In this document: positions 40,806 through 49,151 of the stretch, in pieces
How positions within the stretch are numbered: the first letter of the stretch is position 1
Layout: every line of letters begins with the position of its first letter
Assembly (NCBI GenBank): GCA_964468815.1
Contig: CAYXWN010000010.1
Location: forward strand, 1-50,216
Length of the DNA stretch: 50,216 bases
From: UMGS621 sp964468815
GTDB taxonomy: Bacteria > Bacillota > Clostridia > Christensenellales > Borkfalkiaceae
Direction of reading: 5' to 3'
The notes under the pieces: generated by a model
What the model was told of the DNA's origin: nothing
The model's database searches: none
What the model saw: only the letters and a program-made list of their open reading frames with translations
Made by a program: the position numbers and the translations under genes

Positions 40806-42449
40806 ATGAAGAAAATCATCGTTTTTATGTTGACGATAGCGCTTGCGCTCTGCGCGGCGGGGCTTGTCGCTTGTACTCCTTTTGACGCGGAAGTAACCGT
40901 TTCGCAAGTAGGAACGGAACAAGTCGTTCGCGTGCAATGGGAAAGTGAAACGCGCGTGGATAAGATAGCGGTAACCGTCGAACACGACGGAAAAACGGTT
41001 TCTCGCGCCGCGTATGAGGGAAAGGCAATCGCCGGCAATTCGGTCGAAGTGGATGCAATGTACGGCAATCTGACCGTCAAGGTGGATTTGTTCACCGACG
41101 ACGGCTCTTGTCATCGGGAGAACACGGTCGTGCTGACCGCGCCCGAATATAATTTCGCGCCCCTTTCGGGAACGATGCCCGTGCTGTTGTTTACGTTGTC
41201 CGTTGACGAAATTACGGCGAACGGCAGTATTCCGACTTTCGTTTGGTTGGCGCGCGCCGGTGCGTGGGATTGGGACAATCTGCCGGACGGCGTTTATCCC
41301 ATGCCGAACGCTTCTTATGAAGAATACACGCAGCACGACAATTACGCGGCGATGGTGGAAAAGACCGTCGCTTATATTAAGGAACTTGCGGAAGCGAATC
41401 CCGAATCCAAATTCAATTTGTACTTAAACGATTTTAATGCGTACCTGTATCCGCAAATGATTTTGGCGCAAGGCGTGGAAAACTATTCGCTGAAATTGCT
41501 TTCGGACGGCACTGCGAGTTATCAAGATTTCAACAAAACGTTTAACGTCGAAGATCCGTCTGCGGTTTATGCGGCGATGAAGGAAAAACTCGGTGCGTTC
41601 GTTGAAGAAGTGACGGGCAACGCGTCTTATCCGGACGGCGAATTTTCCATCGACACGGGCGAATTGCGTTCGTATTGCTATTTGTTGGCACGCGAATACG
41701 AGAACGTGGAATGGTGGTTGACGCGTCTGAACGGGACGCTTGCGAGCACGGACTCGTTCTTGGCGGAAGCGAAGACGTATTTGACCGAAAAGAACATCGG
41801 GAAATTGCTTAACGCGTTGACCGACGAGGGGAAGGAAACGTTGAAATCGCTCTATCATTTCGGCGACGAAATGTTCGGCGATGCGCAAGAGAAAAAGATT
41901 ATGGTATTCCTCGGAACGCATCTTACGAGTCAGGCGAATTTTGCGGAATACGCGCGCTTTACCATGCAATATTACGGCGACGAATTCGTCTACTATTATA
42001 AGGGACACCCCGCCACGCCGACCGATTTGTATCCGGAGAAAAAGGCGGAGTTCGAATCGCTCGGGATCGTCGATTTGGATAGTTCGATTGCAGCGGAGTT
42101 GATTTTGTTTTTCTACCCCGATCTCTATCTTTGCGGCTATCCGTCCTCTACGTATCTCAGCGTGACGAATGAGGAAAAGGCGTGCGGACTGTTCGGCGTA
42201 ACCAAGGAGAACGCTTCGCAATACGAGTATTTTGAAATGATGGATTTCTATCTTGCGCCGATTCAGGCGCACGGGGAACGGTTTGATTCGATTCCAAAGA
42301 CGGAAGAGCACGATTATTTCGTGGCGGAGTTTGCGGACGAGCGGATCGCGCTTTACGACGCGACCGCGAACGAAATAAAATACTACGAGCCGAAAGACGG
42401 CGGTTTCGTCGAATGTGCTCCTGCCGCCGATGAAAACGAGGAAGCGTAA
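40806..42449 (+). CDS. GT80-like (sialyltransferase-type) lipoprotein
   Basis: A 547-residue lipoprotein. ATG 40806 follows AGGAGAG and gives a signal peptide with the lipobox GLVACTPF. Residues about 25-110 look Ig-like. The rest follows the GT-B layout of GT80 sialyltransferases of Photobacterium and Pasteurella as remembered: NLYLNDFNAYLYP (cf. the HLNIAHS region), LLSDGTASYQDF near 233 (cf. YDDGS), KIMVFLGTHLT (cf. FIFTGTTTW), FVYYYKGHPATP near 399 (cf. FKGHP), and AELILFFYPDLYLCGYPSST near 430-449 (cf. ASSLYF). Those enzymes move sialic acid from CMP-Neu5Ac; the Photobacterium ones are also lipoproteins with an Ig-like domain. One motif histidine appears replaced by Asn. It stands alone; no sialic acid synthesis genes are near. 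Another sugar donor is possible. Confidence 0.65.
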   Translation: MKKIIVFMLTIALALCAAGLVACTPFDAEVTVSQVGTEQVVRVQWESETRVDKIAVTVEHDGKTVSRAAYEGKAIAGNSVEVDAMYGNLTVKVDLFTDDGSCHRENTVVLTAPEYNFAPLSGTMPVLLFTLSVDEITANGSIPTFVWLARAGAWDWDNLPDGVYPMPNASYEEYTQHDNYAAMVEKTVAYIKELAEANPESKFNLYLNDFNAYLYPQMILAQGVENYSLKLLSDGTASYQDFNKTFNVEDPSAVYAAMKEKLGAFVEEVTGNASYPDGEFSIDTGELRSYCYLLAREYENVEWWLTRLNGTLASTDSFLAEAKTYLTEKNIGKLLNALTDEGKETLKSLYHFGDEMFGDAQEKKIMVFLGTHLTSQANFAEYARFTMQYYGDEFVYYYKGHPATPTDLYPEKKAEFESLGIVDLDSSIAAELILFFYPDLYLCGYPSSTYLSVTNEEKACGLFGVTKENASQYEYFEMMDFYLAPIQAHGERFDSIPKTEEHDYFVAEFADERIALYDATANEIKYYEPKDGGFVECAPAADENEEA

Positions 42450-42486
42450 AGAGCGGTCTTTTACGGAAAATTATATAAAATTTGTG

Positions 42487-42524
42487 CGCGACGCTTCGCT
42501 TTTTGCGAAAGCGTCGCGTTTTTT
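42487..42524 (+). terminator. Terminator of the GT80-like gene
   Basis: CGCGACGCTTCGC, TTTTT loop and GCGAAAGCGTCGCG form a near-perfect 13-bp stem with six T. The stretch 42525-42650 is T- and GCG-rich and holds no gene. Confidence 0.92.
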
Positions 42525-42651
42525 CTGTGCCGATTGCGAGCGGACGCGTTGTTTCGGCTGCGAAATTTGCGCGTTTTTCAAGATAATTCGCGTTTTTTTC
42601 GCGGCTCTTATTTCTTTTTTTCGCTTCGCGCCGTTTTTTTTCTTAAAACAG

Positions 42652-42680
42652 TTGACATACGTCGATAAAATATATATAAT
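42652..42680 (+). promoter_or_regulatory. Consensus promoter of the polyamine transport operon
   Basis: TTGACA (42652-42657), 17-bp spacer, TATAAT (42675-42680). The leader to the first gene is about 130 nt. Confidence 0.88.
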
Positions 42681-42693
42681 ACAAGTCGGTTTG

Positions 42694-42798
42694 TTTAGTT
42701 ATCTTTAACTAAAAGTTTAGAAATATTAAACTTTTATTTATTGAACGTTAAGAGTGAAAAAGAGTTTAACAAGTTTTAACTAAAAGTTTAGTATTTGT
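42694..42798 (+). promoter_or_regulatory. Cluster of inverted repeats in the pot operon leader (candidate operators)
   Basis: TTTAGTTA/TAACTAAA (42694-42713) and AAAAGTTTA/TAAACTTTT (42711-42735) are perfect inverted repeats. The same half-sites recur as GTTTAAC, TTTAACTAAAAGTTTAG near 42764-42791. They lie directly past the promoter, where the XRE regulator encoded next could block transcription. Confidence 0.65.
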
Positions 42799-42817
42799 AA
42801 ACAACGGGGAATCGGCT

Positions 42818-43354
42818 ATGAAGATCGGAGAAAAAATAAAAGCGTTGCGTTTGCAATGTGAGTTGACGCAAGAGGAACTTGCAGACCGTTGCGAGCTTAC
42901 GAAGGGGTATATTTCTCAGTTGGAAAACGAGTTGACCAGCCCTTCGATCAATACGCTGATCGATATTCTTTCCGCCCTCGGCACGTCCCTTCCCGAATTT
43001 TTCAAGGACGAGGACGCAGAGGAAAAGGTCGTCTTTACGCAGGAAGAATTTATCGAAAAGAAGAACGAGGATTACACCCTCAATTGGCTCGTTCCGAACG
43101 CGCAGAAAAACAGCATGGAACCGCAGCATATTCGGCTGAATCCCGGCTGTCAGACGGAAGAGGACTTTCCGCACGACGGCGAGGAGTTCGGTTATCTGTT
43201 GGACGGGGAAGTTTCGATCGTGCTCGGCAAAAAGCGGTACAAATGCAAAAAGGGACAAAGTTTTTACTACAAAACGGATAAAATTCACTATATCGTCAAT
43301 CAACGCAGCAAGCCTGCGGTGTTTATATGGGTGTCCAGCCCGCCGAATTTTTAA
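42818..43354 (+). CDS. XRE-cupin transcriptional regulator of polyamine uptake
   Basis: A 178-residue regulator. Residues about 5-60 are an HTH (IKALRLQCELTQEELADRCE, then TKGYISQLENELTSPSINTL). Residues about 105-175 are a cupin (HDGEEFGYLLDGEVSIVLG, then DKIHYIVNQRSKPAVFIWVS). XRE-cupin proteins of this type often stand ahead of potABCD in Clostridia and respond to polyamines. The 12-base gap to potA and the operator cluster upstream suggest control of itself and the operon. Confidence 0.88.
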   Translation: MKIGEKIKALRLQCELTQEELADRCELTKGYISQLENELTSPSINTLIDILSALGTSLPEFFKDEDAEEKVVFTQEEFIEKKNEDYTLNWLVPNAQKNSMEPQHIRLNPGCQTEEDFPHDGEEFGYLLDGEVSIVLGKKRYKCKKGQSFYYKTDKIHYIVNQRSKPAVFIWVSSPPNF

Positions 43355-43366
43355 CGGAGAAAAATC

Positions 43367-44884
43367 ATGAAAGAACAAACGACGGAAAACATCATCGAGA
43401 TTCGGGATCTCGTCAGACAATTTGACGACGACGGCACGATTGCGGTCGATCATATCAGTCTGAACATCAAAAAAGGCGAATTTGTGACCTTTTTAGGTCC
43501 GTCCGGCTGCGGAAAAACCACGACGCTTCGTATGATCGCCGGTTTTGAAAAGCCGACGGAGGGTGAAATTTTGCTGAACGGAAAAGAAATCGGCAATCTG
43601 CCTCCGCACAGACGCCCCATCAATACGGTGTTTCAACGCTACGCGTTGTTTCCGCATTTGAACGTTTACGACAACGTTGCGTTCGGCTTGAAATTAAAGC
43701 GAGTAAAAGTTACGTACGAGGACGATAAGGGAAAACGCTTCGACCGCGTGGAAAAACTCGGCAGAAAGGAGATCTCCGAACGGGTGGAACGCGCGTTGAA
43801 GATCGTCGATTTAGAGGGGTTCGAGCGGCGCAGCGTCGCAACGCTTTCGGGCGGACAGCAGCAACGCGTCGCGATTGCGCGCGCAATCGTCAACGAACCG
43901 CAAATCTTATTGTTGGACGAACCGCTCGGTGCGCTCGATCTCAAAATGAGAAAGGAAATGCAGATCGAATTAAAGGAGATGCACAAAAAATTGGGGATCA
44001 CCTTTATTTACGTTACGCACGATCAAGAGGAAGCGCTTACTATGAGCGATACCATCGTCGTCATGAAAGACGGCACGATTCAGCAGATCGGAACGCCGAC
44101 GGATATTTACAACGAGCCGGCAAACGCGTTCGTCGCGGACTTTATCGGGGAGAGCAATATCTTTTCGGGAACGATTACCGGAAATCGCAAAGTTCGGTTT
44201 ATCAATAAAGTATTCGACTGCGTGGACGATTTCGAGAAGAACGAAAAAGTGGACGTGGTGGTTCGCCCGGAGGACGTCGTTTTAAGCGAGCGCGGAACGG
44301 GCATGGTAGACGGCGTGATCACTTCGTCTGTGTTTAAGGGTGTTCATTACGAAATGACGTTTACGGTCGGAAAAACCGAAGTCGTCATTCAAGACACGGT
44401 GGAAAGAAAGGTGGGGGAAACCGCTAGTATTTCCATTGCGCCCGATTCCATTCATATCATGAAAAAGGAATTTTCGGTAAATCGCTACGAGGGCTATATC
44501 ACCAAGCGCAACACCGTTTGTTTCGGCGACGGGGAATTTGCGTGCGACGTTACGCAACTTTATCCCGGCTCGCATTTGGACGAGGAAGAGTATCTCGTCA
44601 CCGCCGACGGCGAGCGTTTGGATCTTACGGATACGGACGTCTTAGTCGAGGTCGGCTTAAAGGATATCGACATCAGCGACGATCAAGAAATCGGCGGTGC
44701 GATCGGAAACATCGTGTCCATTATCTATAAAGGCGATCACTATCAAGTGATCGTGCGCACGGACGAAAACGAAGAGGATTACGTTTTGGATACCGAATAT
44801 ACTTGGAACGAAAACGACCGCGTTTCCGTTTCTATTCCGTCTGCGGCGATTAAGATGAAGTTAAAGACGGAGGAAAAGAGATGA
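43367..44884 (+). CDS. potA: Spermidine/putrescine ABC transporter ATPase, long form
   Basis: A 505-residue ATPase, about 130 longer than typical PotA. The nucleotide-binding domain has Walker A GPSGCGKTT near 44, Q-loop FQRYALFPH, signature LSGGQQQR near 161, Walker B ILLLDEPLGALD near 183 and VTHDQEEA. Residues about 255-370 are a TOBE-type regulatory domain (VDVVVRPEDVVLSERG). Residues about 370-500 hold a second, similar beta-rich section (DVLVEVGLKDIDISDDQEIG, SVSIPSAAIKMKL), which looks like a TOBE duplication. It overlaps potB by four bases. Confidence 0.92.
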   Translation: MKEQTTENIIEIRDLVRQFDDDGTIAVDHISLNIKKGEFVTFLGPSGCGKTTTLRMIAGFEKPTEGEILLNGKEIGNLPPHRRPINTVFQRYALFPHLNVYDNVAFGLKLKRVKVTYEDDKGKRFDRVEKLGRKEISERVERALKIVDLEGFERRSVATLSGGQQQRVAIARAIVNEPQILLLDEPLGALDLKMRKEMQIELKEMHKKLGITFIYVTHDQEEALTMSDTIVVMKDGTIQQIGTPTDIYNEPANAFVADFIGESNIFSGTITGNRKVRFINKVFDCVDDFEKNEKVDVVVRPEDVVLSERGTGMVDGVITSSVFKGVHYEMTFTVGKTEVVIQDTVERKVGETASISIAPDSIHIMKKEFSVNRYEGYITKRNTVCFGDGEFACDVTQLYPGSHLDEEEYLVTADGERLDLTDTDVLVEVGLKDIDISDDQEIGGAIGNIVSIIYKGDHYQVIVRTDENEEDYVLDTEYTWNENDRVSVSIPSAAIKMKLKTEEKR

Positions 44885-45732
44885 AAGAAGCGAAAATAAT
44901 CGCGCGCGCCCCCGTTTCGGAGAGCGGTGACGGGAAAAAACGGTTGTTTTCTTTTTCCCGTAAGCAGCTTTGTATTCCGTACGGCGTGTTTTTGGCGTTG
45001 TTCGTCGTGTTTCCGCTGCTGTTGATCGTCTACAATGCGTTTACGGACAGCGACGGCGGCTTTACCTTTCAGAACTTCGTTCGGTTCTTTTCGGATTCCA
45101 CGACGATTACCAATCTCTTGATGAGCCTTTTGATCGCGTTCGTGACGACCGTCGTCTGCCTTTTGATCGCGTATCCCGTAGCGTATATCTTATCGCGTAT
45201 GTGTGCGGCTCATTCTTATATTTTGGTTATGTTGTTCGTTTTGCCGATGTGGATCAACTTCGTGTTGCGCGCCATGGCACTACGAGAATTGTTGGATTTG
45301 TTCGGAACGTTGGAAAGTTATAATTTTTTGAATACGGTCATCGGGATGGTGTACGATTTCCTTCCGTTTATGATTCTTCCGCTGTATACGACGCTGACGA
45401 AAATGGATCGCAGTTTGGAAGAAGCCGCCGCAGATTTGGGCGCAAGCCGTTCGCGCGTCTTTTTGAAAGTGACGCTACCCCTTTCCGTGCCCGGAATGAT
45501 CAGCGGAGCGATGATGGTTTTTCTCCCGACGATGAGTTGTTACGTTATTACGGACACGTTCGGAATGGGAAAAATTCCCTTGATCGGGAAGTTGATCGAA
45601 GAACAGTTCAGTACGCTGAGCAATTGGAATTTCGGCTCGGCGATCGCGATCGTCATGTTGATCGTCATGTTTATTACCATGCTTTTAACGGGCGGCTTTA
45701 AGAGCGAAAACGTCAGAGGAGGCGCGTTATGA
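44881..45732 (+). CDS. potB: Spermidine/putrescine ABC transporter permease PotB
   Basis: A 283-residue permease with six membrane helices. The conserved EAA loop, LEEAAADLGASRSRVFLKVT, lies near residue 180. The N-terminal 25 residues are charged and cytoplasmic. It pairs with PotC to form the channel and overlaps both neighbours by four bases (ATGA), so the operon is tightly coupled. Confidence 0.93.
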   Translation: MKEAKIIARAPVSESGDGKKRLFSFSRKQLCIPYGVFLALFVVFPLLLIVYNAFTDSDGGFTFQNFVRFFSDSTTITNLLMSLLIAFVTTVVCLLIAYPVAYILSRMCAAHSYILVMLFVLPMWINFVLRAMALRELLDLFGTLESYNFLNTVIGMVYDFLPFMILPLYTTLTKMDRSLEEAAADLGASRSRVFLKVTLPLSVPGMISGAMMVFLPTMSCYVITDTFGMGKIPLIGKLIEEQFSTLSNWNFGSAIAIVMLIVMFITMLLTGGFKSENVRGGAL

Positions 45733-46514
45733 CGAAAAAGATTCTGTCTTATTCTTTTCTCGCGTTAGTGCTTGCGTTCGTTTACGCGCCCATCGTTTTG
45801 TTGGTGATTTACAGTTTTACGGATTCTGCGATCATCGGGAAATGGAACGGTTTTTCGCTTAAATTGTACGCACAGTTGTTTACGAACGAGCGCGTCAGAA
45901 CGATGATTATCAACACCGTCGTGCTTGCCGTTTTGGCGGCGGGGCTTTCCACGGTTTTGGGAACGCTCGGCGCGATCGGCATTTTTTACAGCCGTGGCAA
46001 GTTCGGCAAGGTCGTAAAAGGGGCTTCCAATATCAACGTCATCAATGCGGAAGTGGTAATCGGCGTTTCGCTTGCGTTGTTGTTCTCCTTTTTGGCGTTT
46101 AACCGAACGTATTTTTCTTTGCTGTTGGGACATATGGCGCTGTTGACGCCGTTCGTGGTTCTTTCGGTCACGCCCAAATTAAAGCAAATGGATCAAAGCC
46201 TTTACGAGGCGGCGTTAGATCTCGGCGCAACGCCGACGAAAGCGCTTTTTCAAGTGGTGATTCCCGAAATCTTATCGGGAATCGTGAGCGGCTTTATGCT
46301 TGCGTTGACGCTTTCGTTGGACGATTACGTCATTACGTCCTTTACAAAGCCTACCACGTTCGATACGATCAGCACGTATGCTTACAACGCGGTGAAAAAT
46401 CAAGCGAAATCCGATCTTCCCGTATTGCGCGCGCTTTCGGCGATCATCTTTTTGATCGTCGTGGCGGTCGTGATCGTGATGAACGTTCGCGCGAATAAAA
46501 AGAGGGTAAAATAA
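45729..46514 (+). CDS. potC: Spermidine/putrescine ABC transporter permease PotC
   Basis: A 261-residue permease with six helices. The EAA loop reads LYEAALDLGATPTKALFQVV near residue 157. FTKPTTFDTISTYAYNAVKN near 205 is typical of PotC. It starts inside the end of potB and is followed directly by potD after one base. Confidence 0.93.
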   Translation: MTKKILSYSFLALVLAFVYAPIVLLVIYSFTDSAIIGKWNGFSLKLYAQLFTNERVRTMIINTVVLAVLAAGLSTVLGTLGAIGIFYSRGKFGKVVKGASNINVINAEVVIGVSLALLFSFLAFNRTYFSLLLGHMALLTPFVVLSVTPKLKQMDQSLYEAALDLGATPTKALFQVVIPEILSGIVSGFMLALTLSLDDYVITSFTKPTTFDTISTYAYNAVKNQAKSDLPVLRALSAIIFLIVVAVVIVMNVRANKKRVK

Positions 46515-46515
46515 A

Positions 46516-48063
46516 ATGAAAAAAATATCCGTGGTATTGACGGCGTTGATCGCCGTGTTATTCGTCGCGAATTCCGTCTTTGCGCCGACCGTCGTTTCGG
46601 CGGCTGCGCCCGCTGTTTTGCGCGTATGCAATTGCGAAGATTATATCGACGAAACCGTCTGTTCGGATTTTGAGGCGTATATGGCGGAAAAGGGCAGACC
46701 GGTCAAGGTGGAATATTCTACGTTCGGCACGCCCGAAAATCTGTATAACGATTTGAAAATCGCGAACGGTTATCTTTACGACGTCATTTGTCCGTCCGAT
46801 TATATGATCGAAAAAATGGCGAAAGAGGGGATTCTCGCAAAAATCGAACTTGCCGACGACGGGAATTATCAAACGTACGCTTCCCCTTATATCAAGGAGA
46901 TTTTTGAAAATAAAATCACTTGGGACGACGGCGCGGAATCGTTATCCGATTACGCGGTCGGTTATATGTGGGGAACGCTCGGCTTCGTTTACGATCCCGA
47001 ATATTCGGATTCGATCGTCGAGGATATGAACGATTGGGCTTCGATTTGGAAAACGGATTACAAAAACAAAGTCACGATTAAAGACAGCGTAAGAGACAGT
47101 TATTTCCTCGGCGTTGCTTATTCGTGTCGGGACGAACTTTCGCAGGTTGCCGCCGATTACGCCGCAGGTGCGCTTACGTCGGAGGCGTATAACGCGAAAC
47201 TGTCCGAAATCTTTAACCGCACGGACGAAAAAACCGTTTTGGAAACGGGCGAGGGACTTTCCGCATTGAAAGGGAATCTCTTCGGCTTCGAAGTGGATAG
47301 CGGAAAGAACGATATGGTTACGGGTAAAATCGCCGTCAACTTCGCTTGGAGCGGCGACGCGGTTTACGTTATGAACGAATCCGAACCGGACAAAGAACTG
47401 TGCTACGCCGTTCCGAATACCGGCAGCAACGTTTGGTTCGACGGTTGGTGCGTTCCGAAAAACGCTGCGCAAAAAGAACTTGCGATCGAATTTATCGAGT
47501 ATCTTTCCACGCCCGAAATCGCCGTTCGCAATATGGAATATATCGGCTATACCAGCGTAATTGCGGGAGATCGGGATTTTTCCATTGATTACTACGAAGA
47601 GGACGCCGGCGGCAATCTCATCGAAGATTCTAAGGAAACCGTTTATTATACGGGCGTGCTCGATTGGGTGATTCAAACGTACGGTTTGGAAACTGAACCT
47701 ACCGACGGATACGAGGAAGCGAATCTCGGGTATTTCTTCGGAGAGGATGCGAACGCTGTCTTGTATACGGACGTATCGGGCAGACAGTTTTCCACGCAAT
47801 ATCCGACGGAAGATATTATAAACCGCTGTGTGGTCATGCATTATTTCGATCGGGACGCGAACACGCGCGTTAATAAAATGTGGGAAAACGTCAAGGGGGC
47901 GACGCTTCCGCTTTGGGCGATTATTGTAATCGTCGTGATTTTGGTGTTGATCGTCCTTTCCGTGACGCTGTATCGTTTCCGTGAAAAACTCTTTAACGGT
48001 TTGCGCGGTGCTGACAGACGGAGAAAAAAATATAAGGTCGTTGAAAGAAAGGATATTTATTGA
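46516..48063 (+). CDS. potD: Polyamine-binding protein PotD, C-terminally membrane-anchored
   Basis: A 515-residue binding protein, longer than typical PotD (about 350). A signal peptide of the ordinary kind ends at VVSAAAPA near residue 30; there is no lipobox, unlike most Gram-positive PotD. The binding domain includes LRVCNCEDYIDETV, YSTFGTPENLYNDL, IKDSVRDSYFLG, FAWSGDAVYVMNESE and WFDGWCVPKNAAQKELA. A C-terminal helix (WAIIVIVVILVLIVLSVTLY) near 468-490 and a basic tail follow, so the protein seems held by this helix rather than by a lipid. ispDF starts within its stop codon. Confidence 0.88.
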   Translation: MKKISVVLTALIAVLFVANSVFAPTVVSAAAPAVLRVCNCEDYIDETVCSDFEAYMAEKGRPVKVEYSTFGTPENLYNDLKIANGYLYDVICPSDYMIEKMAKEGILAKIELADDGNYQTYASPYIKEIFENKITWDDGAESLSDYAVGYMWGTLGFVYDPEYSDSIVEDMNDWASIWKTDYKNKVTIKDSVRDSYFLGVAYSCRDELSQVAADYAAGALTSEAYNAKLSEIFNRTDEKTVLETGEGLSALKGNLFGFEVDSGKNDMVTGKIAVNFAWSGDAVYVMNESEPDKELCYAVPNTGSNVWFDGWCVPKNAAQKELAIEFIEYLSTPEIAVRNMEYIGYTSVIAGDRDFSIDYYEEDAGGNLIEDSKETVYYTGVLDWVIQTYGLETEPTDGYEEANLGYFFGEDANAVLYTDVSGRQFSTQYPTEDIINRCVVMHYFDRDANTRVNKMWENVKGATLPLWAIIVIVVILVLIVLSVTLYRFREKLFNGLRGADRRRKKYKVVERKDIY

Positions 48064-49151
48064 TGGGGAACGTTTCCGTAATTATCTGCGCGGCAGGAAA
48101 GGGCAATCGCGCGGGGTTTGCAGACAATAAAATTTTTCGTGCGCTCTCGGACGGGCGTACGGTTTTGGAACGCGCCGTATGCGCGTTCTTTCCCTATGCG
48201 GAAGAAATCGTCGTCGCGGCGGCGACGGGGGAAGAAGAGCGGATTCGTTCGTTGTTCGGCGATCGCGTGATTGTCGTTTCGGGGGGCGAAACGCGCACGG
48301 AATCGGTGCGGAACGCCTTGCAGGTCGTGAGAGGAGAGGTTGTGCTCGTTCACGACGCAGCGCGCCCTTACGTTACCGCGGATGTGATTGAAAATTGTAT
48401 TCGTTCGGTCAATCGTTACGGTTCGGGCGTCGCTGCGATTCGGACGACGGATACCGTTTGCGCCGCGCAAAACGGCGAGATGACGGCTTCTTACGGAAAG
48501 ACGCTGTTCGCCGTTCAAACGCCGCAGGGCTTTCGGACGGAAGAGTTGCGGCGCGCCTACGCTTGTGCGGTCGGCGAATATGCGGACGATTCGGCGGTTT
48601 ACGCCGCGTTTATCCGTGCGCCGCATTTGTCCGAGGGGGACGCGGCGAATAGGAAACTTACTTTTTCGGCAGACTTTCCCCCGTCCTATTCGGTCGGAGA
48701 GGGGTTCGATTGCCACTCGTTCGCTTTGGGTAGAAAGTTGATTTTAGGAGGGATTGAAATTCCGTACGAAAAGGGGCTTCTCGGACACAGCGACGCGGAC
48801 GTTTTGACGCATGCCGTCATGGACGCGTTGCTTTCCGCTGCGGGGGAGCGCGATATCGGCGTACAATTCCCGAACACCGATCCCGATTATCGCGGAATTT
48901 CTTCCACGCTCTTATTGGAGCGCGTGTTGGAACGCGTGCGCGCGCAATGGAAAGTCGAGAGCCTTTCCGCCGTCGTTATGGCGGAAAAACCGAAATTAAA
49001 GGGGTATATTCCCGAAATCGCCCGTTCTCTCGCTTCTTTGGCAGGGCTTCCCTTTGTCGGGCTTTCCGCCACGACGTTAGAGGGACTCGGCTTTGTGGGG
49101 AGAGAAGAGGGTATTTGCGCTCGCGCGACGGCGTTGTTGAGGCGGCTATGA
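48063..49151 (+). CDS. ispDF: Bifunctional IspD/IspF (MEP isoprenoid pathway)
   Basis: A 362-residue fusion; ATG 48063 overlaps the potD stop. Residues about 1-205 are IspD, 2-C-methyl-D-erythritol 4-phosphate cytidylyltransferase (ICAAGKGNRAGFADNKIF and LVHDAARPYV). Residues about 208-362 are IspF, the cyclodiphosphate synthase, with GEGFDCHSFALG, LGHSDADVLTHAVMDALL and FPNTDPDYRGISST. These catalyse the third and fifth steps of the pathway; the intermediate kinase IspE is not in the window. Placement at the end of a polyamine operon is unusual. It overlaps the next gene by four bases. Confidence 0.93.
   Translation: MGNVSVIICAAGKGNRAGFADNKIFRALSDGRTVLERAVCAFFPYAEEIVVAAATGEEERIRSLFGDRVIVVSGGETRTESVRNALQVVRGEVVLVHDAARPYVTADVIENCIRSVNRYGSGVAAIRTTDTVCAAQNGEMTASYGKTLFAVQTPQGFRTEELRRAYACAVGEYADDSAVYAAFIRAPHLSEGDAANRKLTFSADFPPSYSVGEGFDCHSFALGRKLILGGIEIPYEKGLLGHSDADVLTHAVMDALLSAAGERDIGVQFPNTDPDYRGISSTLLLERVLERVRAQWKVESLSAVVMAEKPKLKGYIPEIARSLASLAGLPFVGLSATTLEGLGFVGREEGICARATALLRRL

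Noticed and set aside
41424..42311. Minus-strand open frame opposite the GT80-like gene
   Set aside because: No start signal and an Arg/Phe-rich composition typical of antisense frames in this genome.
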